Below, in pieces: positions 1 through 6,118 of a DNA stretch of 10,704 nt. Under the pieces are notes generated by a model. That model searched no databases, was not told the origin of the DNA, and saw only the letters and a program-made list of their open reading frames with translations. Position 1 is the first letter of the stretch, and the number at the start of each line of letters is the position of its first letter. The DNA comes from an uncultured Candidatus Peregrinibacteria bacterium (GTDB taxonomy: Bacteria > Patescibacteriota > Gracilibacteria > CAIRYL01). The DNA lies in NCBI GenBank assembly GCA_903882825.1, contig CAIRYL010000122.1, positions 1 through 10,704 on the forward strand, written 5' to 3'. A program made the translations under genes and the position numbers.

Positions 1-38
1 AAAAGAAAGAGAAAGAGAAATAAGCATGATGAAAAAGA

Positions 39-67
39 TTGATAAAATATTTTTTTTTGAGTACAAA
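39..67 (+). promoter_or_regulatory. possible thyA promoter
   Basis: A TTGATA box at 39-44 and a TACAAA box at 62-67 are separated by 17 bases, mostly a T tract. This would start transcription near base 75 and leave a leader of about 20 bases before the thyA ATG at 94. The -10 box is a weak match and the surroundings are AT-rich, so chance is a real alternative. To its left, one reading frame ends at a TAA at 21-23 after codons for KKEKEK, which may be the tail of an upstream gene. Confidence 0.3.
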
Positions 68-93
68 GAAGGAAAACAATTTTTTAAGAGACA

Positions 94-888
94 ATGCAAC
101 AATACTTACATTTAGCACAGGATATTTTAAAAAATGGAGTCGATAAAGAAGACCGCACTGGAGTAGGGATTCGATCAATTTTTGGTGCCCAAATGCGTTT
201 TAACCTCTCTCAAGGATTTCCGCTTTTAACGACTAAAAAACTAAATATAAAAGCCATTATTATAGAACTTTTATGGTTTTTAAAAGGGGAAACAAATATT
301 AAATTTTTAACTGAAAATGGTGTACATATTTGGGATGCTTGGGCTGATGAAAATGGGAATTTAGGAAACGTATATGGAAAGCAATGGAGATCATGGGAAG
401 CAAAAGATGGACGAGTAATAGACCAAATTTCAGAAGTAGTCCAAAGTATTCAAAATAATCCAAATTCTCGGAGACATATTGTTTCGGCATGGAATGTTGG
501 AGAAATTGAAAGTATGGCACTCCCTCCTTGCCATGCATTTTTTCAATTTTACGTCGCCAATGGAAAGCTTTCATGCCAGCTGTATCAGCGAAGTGCAGAC
601 ATGTTTTTGGGTGTTCCCTTTAACATTGCGTCCTACTCGCTTCTCACCATGATGATGGCAAACGTATGTGGGCTTCAATATGGAGATTTTGTGCATACTT
701 TAGGAGATGCTCATATTTATACAAATCATTTTGACCAAATAAATCTTCAACTTTCCCGTACGCCTAAAAAACTACCAGAAATGAAGATAAACCCCACCAA
801 GAAGAATATTTTTGAATTTGAATACAGCGATTTTGAGCTTTTAAATTATGAAGCCGATCCCCATATTAAGGGCGATATCGCGGTGTAA
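94..888 (+). CDS. thyA: thymidylate synthase ThyA
   Basis: ThyA converts dUMP and 5,10-methylenetetrahydrofolate to dTMP and dihydrofolate in the cytoplasm, and is the main de novo source of thymidylate. The 264-residue product has exactly the length of the E. coli enzyme and aligns with it without gaps as I recall that sequence. The catalytic cysteine is C146 in LPPCHAFF. Phosphate-binding arginines are R21, R126, R127 and R166. N177 and the GDAHIYTNH segment complete the dUMP site. The ATG at 94 gives the standard MQQYL N-terminus. No Shine-Dalgarno site precedes it, only AAGAGA. The next gene begins 35 bases downstream on the same strand, so the two may be co-transcribed. No dihydrofolate reductase gene, the usual partner, is in the window. 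The stop is TAA. Identification is essentially certain. Confidence 0.98.
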   Translation: MQQYLHLAQDILKNGVDKEDRTGVGIRSIFGAQMRFNLSQGFPLLTTKKLNIKAIIIELLWFLKGETNIKFLTENGVHIWDAWADENGNLGNVYGKQWRSWEAKDGRVIDQISEVVQSIQNNPNSRRHIVSAWNVGEIESMALPPCHAFFQFYVANGKLSCQLYQRSADMFLGVPFNIASYSLLTMMMANVCGLQYGDFVHTLGDAHIYTNHFDQINLQLSRTPKKLPEMKINPTKKNIFEFEYSDFELLNYEADPHIKGDIAV

Positions 889-923
889 ATAGGAGAGAGA
901 TAAAAAAACCTTTTATTTTTTTT

Positions 924-2600
924 ATGAGTATCACCAAAATTTGTCCTGCTTCTGGATCTTCATTTTTAGTGACAGATGAAGATTTTGCATTTTACAACAA
1001 AATAGGAGTTTCTTCTCCTACGCTTTGCCCTGAAGAACGAGAACGAAGAAGGCTCGCATGGAGAAATGAACGAAAATTATATAAACGAAAATGCGATGCC
1101 TGCCAAAAACAAATTATTTCTATTTACTCTGAAGATAAGCCATTTACCGTATATTGTTCTGATTGCTGGTGGAGTGATAATTGGGACGCATTAAAATTTG
1201 GAAGTCCTTTTGACTTTACAAAACCATTTTTTAAACAATTTAAAGATCTGCAACAAAAGGTTCCCAGACTCGCTATTCTCAATCAAAACTCCGAAAACTC
1301 CGACTATACTAATAATTCTGGCTATAACAAAAACTGTTATTTTGTTTTTGCTGGATCGAATAGTTATTCTGAAAATTGTATGTACGATGTCTGTATTTTT
1401 CGATGTTTTAACGCCGTAGACGGTATTAACCTTCGACAGTGTGAAATGTGTTACGAATGCACAGATGCCATTATTTGTAACCATGTTTTATATAGTCAGT
1501 ATACCGTTTCTTGTTCTGACTCCTCTTTTTTGTTTGACTGCCGAAATTGTAGTCATTGCACTGCCTGTGTAAATATCAGAAATAAAAGTTATTGTTTTTT
1601 TAATGAACAACTCACCAAAGAAGCGTACGAAAAAAAATTAGAAGAATGGAAATTACATACCAACAGTGGCATTACGAAAATGAAAAAAGTATTTAAAACT
1701 TTTCGAGAAGGTTATCCCGTTTTATTTTCTCGACAAGTAAAAACAGATAATTGCACCGGAGACAGCATTTCAGAATCTAAAAATGCACACCATTGCTTTG
1801 ATTGTGACCATTGTGAAGACGTTCGCTATAGCACCTATACAGTATATGAAGTAAAAGATTCTTTGGATGGTTCGTATGTAGGACACGTGGAACTCGCAAA
1901 TGATAATCAAAGCTTGGTGCGATCTCAAAATGGTATTGGATGTAATACTTGTTGGGATGTTTTTAATGCTCGGCATTGCGACATTTGTTTTAATAATTCT
2001 CATGATATTTTTGGGTGTATTGGTTTGAAAAAGAAAGAATACTGCATTTTAAATAAGCAGTACACTCCTGAAGAATATAAAATATTAGTTCCACAAATTA
2101 TTGAGCACATGAAAAAAGAAGGAATATGGGGGGAGTTTTTTCCAATTTGGTTAAGTCCTTTTGCCTACAATGAAACAGTAGCACAAGAATATTTCCCACT
2201 TACGAAAGAGGAAACATTAAAAAAAGGATATGCGTGGAAAGATGAAGAAAACAAAATTACAAATGTTACAAAAATTATTACCAAGGAACAAATGAGCAAA
2301 TTACCAGAAAGTATTGAGAGTGTTCCAGATGATGTTCTTTCTTGGGCTTTTACCTGCGAAGTTTCAGGAAAACTCTATAAAATCCAAACCGCCGAACTAA
2401 AATTTTATCGCCAAATGAATATTCCACTCCCCAGAAAGCATCCGGATGTGAGACATATTGAACGAGTAAATATCCGAAATCCTAGAAAACTCTGGTCACG
2501 AAAATGTGCGGAATGCGCAAAAAGTATCGAAACGACCTATGATCCTCATCGACCAGAAAAAGTATTATGCGAAGAATGTTATCAAAAAGCAGTATACTAA
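924..2600 (+). CDS. cysteine-rich protein with duplicated terminal zinc ribbons
   Basis: The function is unknown. The 558-residue protein has 35 cysteines. An N-terminal module (residues 7-81) carries C7, C35, C57, C60, C78 and C81. A C-terminal module (478-552) repeats it without gaps: C478, H506, C528, C531, C549 and C552, plus shared FY, RN, RKL and RKC residues. Each should fold as a CxxC-x17-CxxC zinc ribbon. Between them lies a Cys/Asn/Ser-rich core (about 120-385) with many CxxC pairs. Its two halves each end alike, SYCFFNEQLTKEAY and EYCILNKQYTPEEY, 150 residues apart. No signal peptide or membrane helix is seen, so a cytoplasmic site is likely. From memory, close relatives are widespread in Candidate Phyla Radiation genomes as hypothetical proteins, sometimes labelled CaiB/BaiF-like, which nothing here supports. 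The ATG follows a T tract with no ribosome binding site. It may be co-transcribed with thyA. Confidence 0.93.
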   Translation: MSITKICPASGSSFLVTDEDFAFYNKIGVSSPTLCPEERERRRLAWRNERKLYKRKCDACQKQIISIYSEDKPFTVYCSDCWWSDNWDALKFGSPFDFTKPFFKQFKDLQQKVPRLAILNQNSENSDYTNNSGYNKNCYFVFAGSNSYSENCMYDVCIFRCFNAVDGINLRQCEMCYECTDAIICNHVLYSQYTVSCSDSSFLFDCRNCSHCTACVNIRNKSYCFFNEQLTKEAYEKKLEEWKLHTNSGITKMKKVFKTFREGYPVLFSRQVKTDNCTGDSISESKNAHHCFDCDHCEDVRYSTYTVYEVKDSLDGSYVGHVELANDNQSLVRSQNGIGCNTCWDVFNARHCDICFNNSHDIFGCIGLKKKEYCILNKQYTPEEYKILVPQIIEHMKKEGIWGEFFPIWLSPFAYNETVAQEYFPLTKEETLKKGYAWKDEENKITNVTKIITKEQMSKLPESIESVPDDVLSWAFTCEVSGKLYKIQTAELKFYRQMNIPLPRKHPDVRHIERVNIRNPRKLWSRKCAECAKSIETTYDPHRPEKVLCEECYQKAVY

Positions 2601-2620
2601 ATGAAGAATATGTTTTTATA

Positions 2621-2706
2621 TGGTGCCGGGAGCGGGACTCGAACCCGCACGGATGTGACTCCAAAGGATTTTAAGTCCTTCGCGTATACCATTTCGCCAT
2701 CCCGGC
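2621..2706 (-). tRNA. tRNA-Leu (anticodon UAA)
   Basis: Read on the - strand, the acceptor stem GCCGGGA pairs with TCCCGGC, followed by discriminator A and an encoded CCA (2621-2623). The anticodon stem AAGGA/TCCTT encloses CTTAAAA, giving anticodon UAA at 2671-2673. A long variable arm with a short GGA/TCC stem is typical of leucine tRNAs. The T arm is GCGGG-TTCGAGT-CCCGC. It converges on the 924-2600 gene, whose stop is 20 bases away. No clear T-run terminator lies downstream. Confidence 0.97.
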
Positions 2707-2792
2707 ATATTTAAAAATCTATAACACTTCTTTTATAAGCGTATCGTTTTTTAAAAACTTTTCAAGAGATTCCTCATGATCTTTTTTGTTTT

Positions 2793-2927
2793 TTAAAAAA
2801 AATAAATTATAAAACCCCCTATTTTTAAGAGTTTTATTTTTTTTATGAATTTTCCAAAAAAAATTCTTGACCGGATTATTCTTTCTCCAGTAACATCCTC
2901 CGGCACTGCTGGGTATTGGTTGATCAT
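2793..2927 (-). CDS. possible small protein, 44 aa
   Basis: This is a speculative ORF. Its start ATG at 2925-2927 is preceded, after 10 bases, by GGAGGTGAT (2938-2946 on the other strand), a perfect nine-base Shine-Dalgarno sequence. No clear gene in this window has one. The product begins MINQYPAVPEDVTGERII and ends in a Lys/Ile/Phe-rich tail of low complexity. The first 20 codons are richer in G+C than the neighbours, while the rest is very AT-rich and may not be true coding sequence, so a truncated gene remnant is possible. An in-frame ATG at 2948 would give 51 residues. The ribosome site and start lie between the arms of an inverted repeat. I do not recognise the protein, and the opposite strand is also open for 42 codons. 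Confidence 0.25.
   Translation of the reverse strand: MINQYPAVPEDVTGERIIRSRIFFGKFIKKIKLLKIGGFIIYFF
2867..2896 (+). promoter_or_regulatory. possible tRNA-Val promoter
   Basis: TTGACC (2867-2872) and TAACAT (2891-2896) are 18 bases apart and point toward tRNA-Val, whose 5' end is at 2964. Transcription would begin near 2903, inside the left arm of the inverted repeat, giving a precursor leader of about 60 bases. The boxes are moderate matches and no alternative start was confirmed. Confidence 0.3.
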
Positions 2928-2956
2928 TCGTGTATGTATCACCTCCATGCAGTGCC
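2902..2956. repeat. 8-bp inverted repeat in G+C-richer patch
   Basis: GGCACTGC (2902-2909) and GCAGTGCC (2949-2956) are perfect inverted copies separated by 39 bases. The interval contains a TGATCA palindrome and, on the + strand, ATCACCTCC (2938-2946), identical to the 3'-terminal anti-Shine-Dalgarno core of bacterial 16S rRNA. The patch is visibly richer in G+C than the AT-rich sequence to its left. It lies directly upstream of tRNA-Val. It could be a structured leader RNA, a translation-control hairpin for the possible - strand ORF, or a remnant. No known RNA family is recognised. Confidence 0.45.
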
Positions 2957-2963
2957 TTTGTAA

Positions 2964-3040
2964 GGGCGATTAGCTCAGTTGGCTAGAGCATCTGGTTTAC
3001 ACCCAGAGGGTCAAAGGTTCGAATCCTTTATCGCCCACCA
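2964..3040 (+). tRNA. tRNA-Val (anticodon UAC)
   Basis: The acceptor stem GGGCGAT pairs with ATCGCCC, followed by discriminator A and an encoded CCA (3038-3040). The D arm reads TAGCTCAGTTGGCTAGAGC. The anticodon stem TCTGG/CCAGA encloses TTTACAC, giving anticodon UAC at 2998-3000. The T arm carries GGTTCGAATCC. A T-rich stretch (TTTTTCTTTT, 3041-3050) follows immediately and may help terminate transcription. The next 236 bases hold no gene I can support, only the promoter of the following gene and short palindromes. Confidence 0.98.
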
Positions 3041-3224
3041 TTTTTCTTTTAGATTCAAAAAAACAAAATCAATAACCTTCTAGTAACCGCTATTGTGCTA
3101 GAAAATAAAAAAGATTATTTGTAAAAAATGCGGATATCTTGAAATTATAAAATCTGACTTGCGAAAAGTGCACAAAATAGAGGGAGTGCAGTTTTTAATG
3201 ACTTAAAGATATATCTTGCATTTC

Positions 3225-3253
3225 TTGATTTTATTACATAAATATTGTATAAT
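3225..3253 (+). promoter_or_regulatory. sigma-70-type promoter of nuclease-like gene
   Basis: TTGATT (3225-3230) and a perfect TATAAT (3248-3253) are separated by exactly 17 bases. Transcription should start near 3260, leaving a leader of only about 17 bases before the ATG at 3277. A 12-base perfect palindrome, AAGATATATCTT (3206-3217), ends 7 bases before the -35 box and could be an operator. Its ATATCTTG half recurs at 3134-3141. Confidence 0.6.
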
Positions 3254-3276
3254 AGCAATATTCTTTTGGCGTAAAA

Positions 3277-3816
3277 ATGGAAAAAACCCAAATAAAAGAT
3301 TCTGAAAAAATAGGATTTTTTGATAATTTCCCAGAGCATCCTAATGATATTTCTTTTATTCAAAAAAAAACTTCTGGTAATGTTTTTGAAGGTAAAGAAT
3401 GGAATAAGCCTCCAAAAGAATTTTATATTTCTAAAAAAGGAGAACAAACAAAAAGTGTCCCCGAAACAGAAATTGCTGATTTTTTATATTATCAAGGGAT
3501 TCCTTATGATTATGAAAGAAAGATTTATCTTTTTAATGGTATTATTCAAGTAAAACCTGATTTTTATTTGAAAGATCAAATAGCTCTTGAATATTGGGGA
3601 TTAGAAAATCAACCTGATTATTCTTTAAATAGACAATGGAAGCAAATTGTTTACAAACAAAATAACATTAAGGTTATAAATCTCTTTCCTCATAATTTTT
3701 TACATTTTCGTTCAATTATTAAAGAAGAATATGAAAGACTTCTAGGAAAAACTTTTCCTAAAAAATATTCTTTTCCTGGAAATTATGATTCTCATCCTGA
3801 ACAATTTTTGAATTAA
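3277..3816 (+). CDS. PD-(D/E)XK nuclease-like protein
   Basis: A 179-residue protein whose residues about 60-140 match the layout of a PD-(D/E)XK nuclease domain of the kind fused to UvrD/Rep-like helicases. ETEIADFLYYQGI forms the first helix with E63 and E65. D95 sits in KPDFYL, E105 in ALEYWG, and K122 in the following helix. The strand-loop after it, KVINLFPHN, also fits. The first 55 residues and the Lys/Tyr-rich tail are not recognised. Here the domain stands alone with no helicase nearby, so the role (repair, restriction or RNA processing) is unknown. It has its own promoter and a very short leader without a ribosome binding site. Composition is more AT-rich than neighbouring genes, which may reflect transfer. 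It ends at a shared convergent terminator. The fold assignment is inferred from motif spacing. Confidence 0.85.
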   Translation: MEKTQIKDSEKIGFFDNFPEHPNDISFIQKKTSGNVFEGKEWNKPPKEFYISKKGEQTKSVPETEIADFLYYQGIPYDYERKIYLFNGIIQVKPDFYLKDQIALEYWGLENQPDYSLNRQWKQIVYKQNNIKVINLFPHNFLHFRSIIKEEYERLLGKTFPKKYSFPGNYDSHPEQFLN

Positions 3817-3842
3817 AAATATATAAAATGTAATATATTTTT
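3815..3842. terminator. AT-only bidirectional terminator candidate
   Basis: A ten-base stem (3815-3824 with 3833-3842) closes an eight-base loop, with a T run on the right for + transcripts and a T run read leftward for - transcripts. It sits at the junction of two convergent genes and begins within the TAA stop of the left one. All stem pairs are A-T, so it would be a weak hairpin. Confidence 0.45.
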
Positions 3843-3869
3843 TACCTGCTCATTTTATAAGGAAGTATC

Positions 3870-4871
3870 CTATTTTTCCGTAATACTTTCTTTCACTTCC
3901 GTTCCAAAATGTCGTCCGTGTCCACTGCCCAAATATGCCAAAACTTCATCTCCTTTTTGAAGTTTTGTTACAGAAACAGGTTCTCCTGAAGCATTGGTCA
4001 GTCGGATAGTTTCGGCATTTTGAAGAACCAGAGAAATTTTCTTCCCTTCGGCTTCTGCAGTCACCAGTAACATAGGACGACGCTCAATTTTATTCCGTCC
4101 CACTGCTGTTACTCTACTTTTTCCGTCAGGTCTTACGGTTAACACTCTATCTCCTGCAGAAATTTCACATAAATATTTTGTTCTATTGTCCGGTAATAAC
4201 ACGTATGCATGCACTGCTCCTGCATTTATGCGAAATGGTCGAGGATCACAATAAGGAGAAATAACATTTTCGTTATGAACTAAAAATAAAGCCTTTGCGC
4301 TATCTCCCACTAACAGTCCTTCTCCTGGTGGTAAAAGAGAAGTGGTATCAATACAACAGCGATCACTCATCTCCACCGGTGCAATGGATACAATTTTTGC
4401 CTTTACCAGTGGAATATTTGGTGATTCGAGATCTCGAACAATATTCCCTACTGCTTTTATAACACTCGGATCGGATGAAAAAAGACAAACACCATCTGCC
4501 CCTCTTTCCATAGTGGTGAGTGCCAAACGGGTTTCTTCTTCATTTTTAACACTTTGTACTAAATTCGTAGTTTTAGAAATAAGATTTTCCAATGGAATAA
4601 TAGTCCAATCTAAATTTTCTATAATTACAGGAATAGCTCCTTTTAAAGCCACAATCTTCGCTTCGTCTTCTTTTTTTGTAATTTTTATCATTTCAATATC
4701 TTTTCCCAAAACCATATCTCCATCATTGGCGATTACCTTTATTTTCCCAAAATTTCGTACTTTTTCTGCATTTCCATCTGGCACCATAATAGCCGTAGCA
4801 CCAGCTTCCAGTGCAGAAGTAACAGCTATTCTATCAGCGGAAGGAAGAGCAACAAAAAAAAATTTAGACAT
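3870..4871 (-). CDS. aroB': 3-dehydroquinate synthase II (archaeal type)
   Basis: This family catalyses NAD-dependent oxidative deamination and cyclisation of 2-amino-3,7-dideoxy-D-threo-hept-6-ulosonate to 3-dehydroquinate, as characterised for Methanocaldococcus jannaschii MJ1249. It bypasses DAHP and classical AroB. The 333 residues match the family's usual length. Motifs seen are IPLENLI (92-98), MSDRCCIDTT (168-177), PPGEG (181-185), the RPFRINAGAVHAYV signature (211-224) and GHGRHFG near the end (317-323). Related enzymes make 3-amino-4-hydroxybenzoate (GriH type), so the product could differ. The matching aldolase is not in the window. It lies 77 bases downstream of rlmN on the same strand and may share its transcript. 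The ATG at 4871 follows a T-rich stretch without a ribosome binding site. The stop is TAG, the only one here. Family certain, substrate inferred. Confidence 0.93.
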   Translation of the reverse strand: MSKFFFVALPSADRIAVTSALEAGATAIMVPDGNAEKVRNFGKIKVIANDGDMVLGKDIEMIKITKKEDEAKIVALKGAIPVIIENLDWTIIPLENLISKTTNLVQSVKNEEETRLALTTMERGADGVCLFSSDPSVIKAVGNIVRDLESPNIPLVKAKIVSIAPVEMSDRCCIDTTSLLPPGEGLLVGDSAKALFLVHNENVISPYCDPRPFRINAGAVHAYVLLPDNRTKYLCEISAGDRVLTVRPDGKSRVTAVGRNKIERRPMLLVTAEAEGKKISLVLQNAETIRLTNASGEPVSVTKLQKGDEVLAYLGSGHGRHFGTEVKESITEK

Positions 4872-4948
4872 GAAAAATAAAAAAATCTACAAAAATAATA
4901 ACAAATGAATCTCTTAAAAAAAAGAAGATTCAAAAATTTTAAAATTCT

Positions 4949-6007
4949 TTATGCTTCTTTATTTGCTAATTGTCCGCACGCAGCAGACATTTCATCCCCC
5001 ATGGTGAAACGAATAGTAGAAGGAACCCCATATTCCGCTAAAATTTTTTGCATTTTTCTCATATTGTCCTCTGTTGGCTTTTGTAACTCATCTCCACATT
5101 CCGGATTTACGTTATAAGGAATAAAATTTACGTGTGCCATGCGAAGCTTTAAAAGATTCCCTAACGCATGAGCATCTTCTTCTCTATCATTCATATTTTT
5201 CAGAACCACATATTCATAAAAAATACGATTCCCTGTTTTTTTTGTATATTTATCCAAAATTTTCATAAGATCTGCCAATGGATACGTATTATTCATGGGG
5301 ACTAATCGACTCCGAAGCTCATGAGTGGGAGCATGCAGAGAAACTGCCAGATTCACCACCAAATCCTCATCCATAAGTTTTTGAATTCCCGGCAAAATTC
5401 CAACGGTAGAAACCGTAATATGTCGAACTCCTATACCAAATTTTTTCGGATCATTTATGATTTTTATCGCCTCTATAACCGCTTCATAATTAAATAGTGG
5501 CTCTCCCATTCCCATAAATACAATATTTCGCACTCTCGCTTCATGAGGCGGATTAAAAGCATTCCACACTCTTTTTTCAGAAGTTTTTTCCGAAACCCAT
5601 TCGTTTTTTAACTTTCTATTCCAAAACAATATCTGTTCATAAATTTCACGTGCCGTAAGATTTCGCTTAATACCAAGCTTTCCGGTAGCACAAAAAATAC
5701 ATCCCGCGGGACATCCTACCTGAGAAGAAACACAAACGGTTTTTCTTCCTTTGTGTCGCATCAATACGCTTTCTATAAAATGACCATCGTGGGTTTTAAA
5801 AAGCGTTTTTTCTGTATCTCCGGTGATAATAGTTTTTAATGGATGTAACACAGAAAATACGGTTTCTTGTGTGAGTTTTTCCCGAAGAGGTTTCGGGAGT
5901 GTGCTCATTTCAGAAAAAGAAGAAACCAATTCTCGAAACATCCCATGATGGACCTGATCGATACGATATTTTTTTTCATCCCAGAGCAAAAGAATTTCGG
6001 TAAACAT
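4949..6007 (-). CDS. rlmN: dual-specificity RNA methyltransferase RlmN
   Basis: RlmN is a radical-SAM enzyme that methylates C2 of A2503 in 23S rRNA and of A37 in some tRNAs, helping ribosome accuracy. The [4Fe-4S] cluster motif is C99-x3-C103-x2-C106 in QVGCPAGCIFCATG. C92, seven residues earlier, matches E. coli C118, and C344 in ACGQL matches the methyl-carrying C355. GMGEPLFNYEAV is the family SAM-binding motif. The frame is open upstream to an ATG at 6175, but that extension does not resemble the family and overlaps the divergent gene. The ATG at 6007 gives a normal 352-residue enzyme beginning MFTEILLLWDEKKYRIDQ, with an extended -10 promoter just upstream. No ribosome binding site is seen. 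The DHQS II gene follows in the same direction. Confidence 0.95.
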   Translation of the reverse strand: MFTEILLLWDEKKYRIDQVHHGMFRELVSSFSEMSTLPKPLREKLTQETVFSVLHPLKTIITGDTEKTLFKTHDGHFIESVLMRHKGRKTVCVSSQVGCPAGCIFCATGKLGIKRNLTAREIYEQILFWNRKLKNEWVSEKTSEKRVWNAFNPPHEARVRNIVFMGMGEPLFNYEAVIEAIKIINDPKKFGIGVRHITVSTVGILPGIQKLMDEDLVVNLAVSLHAPTHELRSRLVPMNNTYPLADLMKILDKYTKKTGNRIFYEYVVLKNMNDREEDAHALGNLLKLRMAHVNFIPYNVNPECGDELQKPTEDNMRKMQKILAEYGVPSTIRFTMGDEMSAACGQLANKEA

Positions 6008-6029
6008 GTAAAAAAACAAATCTAAATGG

Positions 6030-6038
6030 AGTATACCA
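6030..6038 (-). promoter_or_regulatory. extended -10 promoter of rlmN
   Basis: Read on the - strand this is TGGTATACT, an extended -10 element (TGN plus TATACT). Transcription would start near 6023, about 16 bases before the rlmN ATG at 6007. No good -35 hexamer lies 17 bases upstream, only A/T runs, which extended -10 promoters tolerate. The site supports the short RlmN start. Confidence 0.45.
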
Positions 6039-6118
6039 AAAAAATAAAAAATCTTTCTTTTTTTATAAATATCCGGTAGAATGGCATGAAATACATACCA
6101 ATTTTCCCCCCTTTTTGT

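Noticed and set aside
26..115. 29-codon ORF beginning MMKKIDKIFFF upstream of and overlapping thyA
   Set aside because: It overlaps the thyA start by about 20 bases, contains the putative promoter boxes and has low-complexity sequence.
2845..2973. 42-codon + strand ORF running into tRNA-Val
   Set aside because: It ends inside the tRNA gene, has no ribosome binding site and its product resembles nothing I know. The opposite strand is the better candidate.
3078..3103. Inverted repeat TTCTAG/CTAGAA after tRNA-Val
   Set aside because: A six-base stem with a 14-base loop and no T run is expected by chance in AT-rich DNA.
4342..4908. 188-codon ORF opposite the DHQS II gene
   Set aside because: It is antisense to a gene with clear family signatures and its product is a low-complexity Ser/Phe/Ile-rich reading.
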